Origin: Symsagittifera roscoffensis
Taxonomy: Eukaryota > Xenacoelomorpha > Acoela > Convolutidae
NCBI RefSeq assembly: GCF_963678635.1
Contig: NC_087065.1
Span: 11,987,579 to 12,051,578 of the forward strand
DNA length: 64,000 nt
Reading direction: 5' to 3'
The translations under genes were made by a program, and so were the position numbers. The notes beneath the pieces are model-generated. The model did no database searches and was not told the origin of the DNA. It worked only from the letters and a program-made list of their open reading frames with translations. This document shows positions 59,518 through 64,000 of this stretch, one piece after another. Position 1 is the stretch's first letter; every line of letters begins with the position of its first letter.

Positions 59518-61417
59518 AATAACACGCTTTCCAGGGAAAATATTACAGCTGAGAAGGTTTCAAAATGATACCCAGCTGTATAGCGAACAAAAATATTTAA
59601 TGCAAACAAGACTGCTCATATCAGGGGGAAGCCCTGATTGTTCCGACTGCCTTTTAAGGTCTATGGAGCAGTAATAACATACAACAATTACATGTAATAA
59701 AACAAACTGAAAAAAAAAGTTCTATCAATTTTGATAATTTGTTGTGAAAATCACCACCCCACATGCCTTATAAAGTACAAAGTTATAAATTTGGCTCCTT
59801 CTAACATATCAATTATGGCAAATAAGCTTCTTTCAAAAAATCTGTTACGATTTCTAAGACGGATTATATCTCCGCTTACGCGTTAATAGCGCGAAATAGA
59901 TCGCATGTTAATTGTCCCAAATTGCCAAAATGGCAATCGTTAAACCCCCTAAACTTTAAGAAAACTGATCACAGCTAAAAATATTTTTTCACGTCTAAGT
60001 GACACAAAGTCTTGACTGAAGCATTCGATATCTATTCAGTACACAGTTTTGCAATGGTTCCGTGCAACTGTGGCTATTTTAAGTTTCTACCAGGATGAAA
60101 AAGGGAACAGTTTATTGCATTCAAAAAGTAATTAACTGCAACAGTGGTACCACGTAATAGTTCCAGACGCAAAAATAACAGCCTTGACTTACTTAAAAAG
60201 GAGCTTCGCGCATTTACTCTGGCTTATGGGAAGAAAGCGAAACAGTCTGTTCTTATGCGGGCTAAATAGTTTTCCCACGATATTTTGCGAATCGCAGAAA
60301 GCATCATTAATATTATTATTATTATGATTTTTTAAAACTCTTTTTATTTTTAAAATGAAAACTGCGTTTGTTTCATTTTTTGTTACAAAAAGTCCCCCCT
60401 TGCGATTTGCTTAGAACAACGTGATGCAATTACAGTCTAGTGTTGGCATCACTCAAAAGTAGAAGCGAGTAACCACAATTGAGTTGCTATGGGTTTTGTA
60501 TTAGCAAAAACAACATGTTTTCCTCTGCTTAGGAGAAGAAAAAACATAGTTTTCCGTCAACTGCGATTTGAGAATACAAGGAATTTGATTTTAATGTTAT
60601 ACTCACGCACCGAATTAGTTCAGAGACGCACCAAAAACTACTATTTCTGCTAACTGTACTAAATTCACAACAAAGAACTGAAAAATCAGCCATCTAGGGT
60701 TGAATTTTTAAATTTCACCTAACAAAAATAAACGCTTGTTATTCGTTTTTTTTTGTTTTTTTTTTACAGAACGCGAATTTTTTTTCAAAACTGTCAAATG
60801 ACCATTGCATAACAAAACTCAGTAACGACAGTTGGGCTTATACCAGCAGACGCCACAAAATGTATTAGCGCAAAAAATGCTGGTATATTTAGTCATTCTT
60901 TTCATCGCAGAAAAAGGTTATAGGAGCAGAAAATTTTTATAACTTTTTGAAAACTTAATAACTTGTTTAATGTTTAGTAATTATAAACCAATCTTATGCC
61001 CAATCATTTACGTGCGTCGTTTGTGCAGATATGGATCAGCACCTCTTCGGCTTAAACCTCAGATTCAATAGAGAGCTCCTGAAAACATGATGAATCTGAT
61101 TTTGGTCTGTTGCGGATCCCGCTTACAAGGCACAGAAGGCACAATTTGGCCTCGTAATAAACAATCAATCTAAACTTTTTTGAGGTGGATTAAAATGCCG
61201 CCTAAGCAGCCCGCTTACAGAAGACCAAACGTTTTTTGCTATTGGTTTTTCCCAAATTGGCCAAATTTACCATTAAATTTCAAAAAACGTTCGAAGCTAA
61301 AATATTTCGTCTCAGCCCGAGATTTACATAGCTTACAGAACGCATGCTAAAACTCCAGACTGAAAATCCTCAACAATGTTTCTCCAAGCTGTTTCACAAA
61401 AAATTAACAAATAACAA

Positions 61418-61793
61418 GAGGGGCGGATCTAGAATGTTCTTGAGGGGGCGATTTGCAAATACTTTGTCGACCTTTTTTTTAGATCGGCTCAATTGATTTT
61501 CTGAGCACTCCCAAAGCCCCAATTGGGCCCCATTTTGGCCAAAAATTTGGCGCCGAAAACCCTAATTTGTAAAAAAAAAAAATTGCCAAAAAAGGCGTTT
61601 TTAGACAAAAATCGTGTTTTCTCGGCGCGCGCTCCCCCTCAAAATTGGTACATTTTGGTGCCAAAGGCGCCCTTAGAAACTTTTTAGAGTCCGTCGCCAA
61701 AAATGGATACCACAAGATAGTACAAAGAGGGAACCTTTGGGTCGGCAGGGGGTCGTATCCCTCCGGAGAAGAGTCCCCCTAAATCCGCCCCTG
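61418..61793 (+). mobile_element. hAT-type element in tandem unit 2
   Basis: Same element at the same position of the next unit (GAGGGGCGGATCTAGAA to CCGCCCCTG). Flanking octamers are AATAACAA and AATAAAAT. It was therefore inserted before the 2.2-kb unit was duplicated. Confidence 0.75.
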
Positions 61794-63589
61794 AATAAAA
61801 TCTTTCCAGGAATCAAAGTTACAACTGAGAAGGCTTCAAATGATACCCATCTGTATAGTGTACAAAGAATAATTAATGTAAGCAAAACTGCTCATATCAG
61901 GGCAAAGCCCTGAGTGTTGCGATTGCCTTTTAAGGTCTATGGGGCAATAATATGATAGAAAAATTAAATGTAATAAAATAAACTGAAAAAATATAAACAA
62001 AGAAATTGATGTTTTTTTGTGAAAATCATTTCCCCACATGCATTATAAAGTACAAAATTATAATTTTTGCTCCTTAAAACAAACCAAATATGACAAGTAA
62101 TTCTTTCTCAGCCAATTTGGAACGATTTCTAAGACGGATTATATCTCCGCTTAGGCGTTAATAGCGCGAAATAAATTGCGCGTTGATTGTCCCGAATTGA
62201 CCAAAATGGCAACCGTTAAGCCCCCTAAATTTTAAGAAAAATGATCTTAAGTTAAAAAAATTCAAGTCTAACTGACGCAAAGTCCTGACTGAAGCATTCA
62301 ATATCTTTTCATTACACAGTTTTTAAATGGTTCAGTGCTTCTGGGGCTATTTTCAGCTCCTATCAGGATGAATTAGGTAACAGTTTTTTTATATTGAAAA
62401 ATTGATCAACTGCAATAGTGGTACCACGTAATAATTACAAACGCAAAAAAAAAACAGCCTTGAGTTACTTAAAAAGGAGCTTCGCGCACTTAGCCTGGCT
62501 GATGGGATGAAAGCGAAACAGTCTGTTCTTATGCGGGCTGAATATTTTTTCCAAGATAATTTGCAAATCGCAGAAAGCACCAGTTTTTTATGATTTTTTT
62601 AAATCTTTATTGAATTTTCAAATGAAAATTGCGTTTGTTTCATTTTTGTTACCAAAATTAGAGTCTAAAATTGGCATCACTCAATAGTAGAAGCGGCGAA
62701 ACTACAATTGAGTTGTGATAGGTTTTATGTTAGCAAAAACAACATGTTGTTCCTCTGCTTAGGAGAAAAAAACAAGGTTTTTCGTCAACTGCGAATTGAG
62801 ACTACCATCAATTTGCTTTAAACATTATATTCGCCCATCGGATTTATTCAGAGACGCACCGAAAGCTCTTATTTCTGGCAAATGTAATAAAATCACAATC
62901 AAAAACTGAAAAATCATCCATCTAGGTTCAAAATTTGATATTTCACTTAACAAAAATAAATTTTTGATATTAATTTTTTTATTTTTTTTCAAAACGCGGA
63001 TTGCTTTTCAAAACTGTCAAATGACCATTGCATAACAAAACTCAGTAACACCCAATCAGGCTTATATCAGCAGACGCCAGCAGATATATTACCGCGTAAA
63101 ATGCTGGTCTATTTAGTCATTCTTTTCATCGCAGAGAAAGGTTTTAGGAGCAGAAACCTTTTGAAACTTTTTGAAAAATAAAAAACTTGTTTAATGGTTT
63201 GTAATTTTTAACCAATTTTTTGCCCAATCATTTACGTGCATCGTTTTACAGATATCGATCAGCCCCTTTTCGGCTCAAACCTCAGATTCAATAGAAAGCT
63301 CCTGAAAACATGATGAATCTGATTTTGGTCTGTTGCGGATTCCGCTTACAAGGCACAGAAGGCACAATTTGGCCTCGTAATAATCAATCAATCTGAACTT
63401 CTTTGAGGTGGATTAAATTGCTGCCTACGCAGCCCGCTTAAATAAGATTGGACGTTTTTTGCGTGCATTGTTTGACAGAAATGGATCACCGCCGTTTTGG
63501 CTCCAACCTCAGATTCAATGGAGAGCTCCAAAAAATCTAGTCATTTTTTTCGCCACCTCTTCAGAAGTCGAGTTAAAACCTTCTTTTCT

Positions 63590-63620
63590 CTCTCTCTCTC
63601 TCTCTCTCTCTCGCTCTCTC
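63590..63620. repeat. CT microsatellite
   Basis: An almost pure (CT)n tract of about 30 bases with one G interruption near its end. Confidence 0.9.
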
Positions 63621-63841
63621 CTTGCCTTGCCTCTTCTCCATTGCTCTGTCTCTATTTGAAGTTTATAGTTTCTGCCTGATTTTGTTTTTCCTGTTTCACG
63701 GTCACAAAAATATCATTTACTTAAGGTGGTCTCAAGAAACCAGAGCTGCAGAGGCGAAAAAAGGATGTTTTTTTTTTCCTTTTTTGTGAATTTTTTCTTT
63801 AAATTTTTAAAAGTTTCATCAATTTTAAGGGGCAACAAAAC

Positions 63842-63910
63842 AAATTCAGGGCCAGTAAAAAAAATTCAGGGCCAAAAAAAAATTCAGGGCCAGTAAAAAA
63901 ATTCAGGGCC
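63842..63910. repeat. Short minisatellite
   Basis: Four tandem copies of a unit close to AATTCAGGGCCAGTAAAAA, with the A run varying in length between copies. Confidence 0.85.
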
Positions 63911-64000
63911 TTGCCAATCTTGTTATTGTTCAGCGATAAAAGTAAGCAAAACTATTCGAAACAATTATACCCAATTGATGTTTCTGCATTTTTGTAACAA
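63911..64000. other. Right edge, nothing recognised
   Basis: AT-rich end of the window. Confidence 0.5.

Larger units (their letters stand above)
58852..63540. repeat. About 2.2-kb tandem repeat, two full copies plus one partial
   Basis: Unit 1 is about 58852-61092, unit 2 about 61093-63315, and a rearranged partial unit lies at 63316-63540. Anchors such as AATCTGATTTTGG and GGATTATATCTCCGCTTA recur at steps of about 2241 and 2223 bases. Units are diverged by many substitutions and small indels, so the duplication is not recent. There is no coding frame. The partial unit jumps from the unit start directly to its end. Confidence 0.85.

Noticed and set aside
63459-63679. Two overlapping ORFs of 60-66 codons
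   Set aside because: Their length comes from the CT microsatellite, giving Ser/Leu runs; no other coding evidence.

Overview
This is metazoan genomic DNA. It is AT-rich, carries spliced protein-coding exons with GT-AG introns, and is packed with transposable elements. The only confident host gene is a plus-strand zinc-finger transcription factor of the EVI1/PRDM16 (MECOM) family, known as hamlet in flies and egl-43 in nematodes. Four exons lie at 2420-11682. The last one runs into a 200-N assembly gap at 11683-11882, so the 3' end of the gene is not visible. I cannot name the species; a bilaterian invertebrate fits.

From 12.2 kb to 63.5 kb the window is mostly mobile DNA. (1) 12740-18904 is a very young Ty3/gypsy retrotransposon with identical 210-bp LTRs and one uninterrupted 1859-codon gag-pol frame. 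It is preceded by the 3' end of a second copy, so it looks like a tandem pair sharing an LTR. Its conserved Asp positions in protease and RNase H are replaced. (2) 19876-38266 is an 18.4-kb LTR element with 409-bp LTRs and a 4-bp target duplication. It carries, in order, a small leader ORF, gag with a CCHC knuckle, protease, RT, RNase H, integrase, an unassigned proline/serine-rich ORF (ORF-X), an envelope-like membrane glycoprotein, and a second unassigned long ORF (ORF-Y) that overlaps the env tail and ends in what looks like a spliced exon. All frames except the leader carry stops or frameshifts. This retrovirus-like element is the most unusual thing in the window. (3) 40659-47462 is an old minus-strand retroelement relic with LTRs of about 2.1-2.3 kb. 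(4) 48110-about 56700 is a heavily decayed, 3'-truncated relative of element 2, useful for judging which of its reading frames are real. A 435-bp hAT-type MITE has inserted into it.

Small DNA elements are scattered through the rest. Several hAT-type elements have CAGGGGCGG-like ends and 8-bp target duplications, and one short palindromic MITE lies at about 19.36-19.55 kb. From 58852 to the right end there is a roughly 2.2-kb tandem repeat in two full copies and one rearranged partial copy, each full copy carrying the same hAT-type insertion. Two weak host-gene candidates lie between the retroelement relic and the tandem repeat: a 61-codon secreted-peptide ORF at 57719 and a possible signal- or targeting-peptide first exon at 58508.

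Element 2 follows the order of a complex retrovirus (gag-pro-pol, extra ORF, env, extra ORF) with short overlaps at the ORF-X/env and env/ORF-Y borders. The decay seen (about 2.4% LTR divergence, many stops) fits an insertion that was once coding and is now drifting neutrally.
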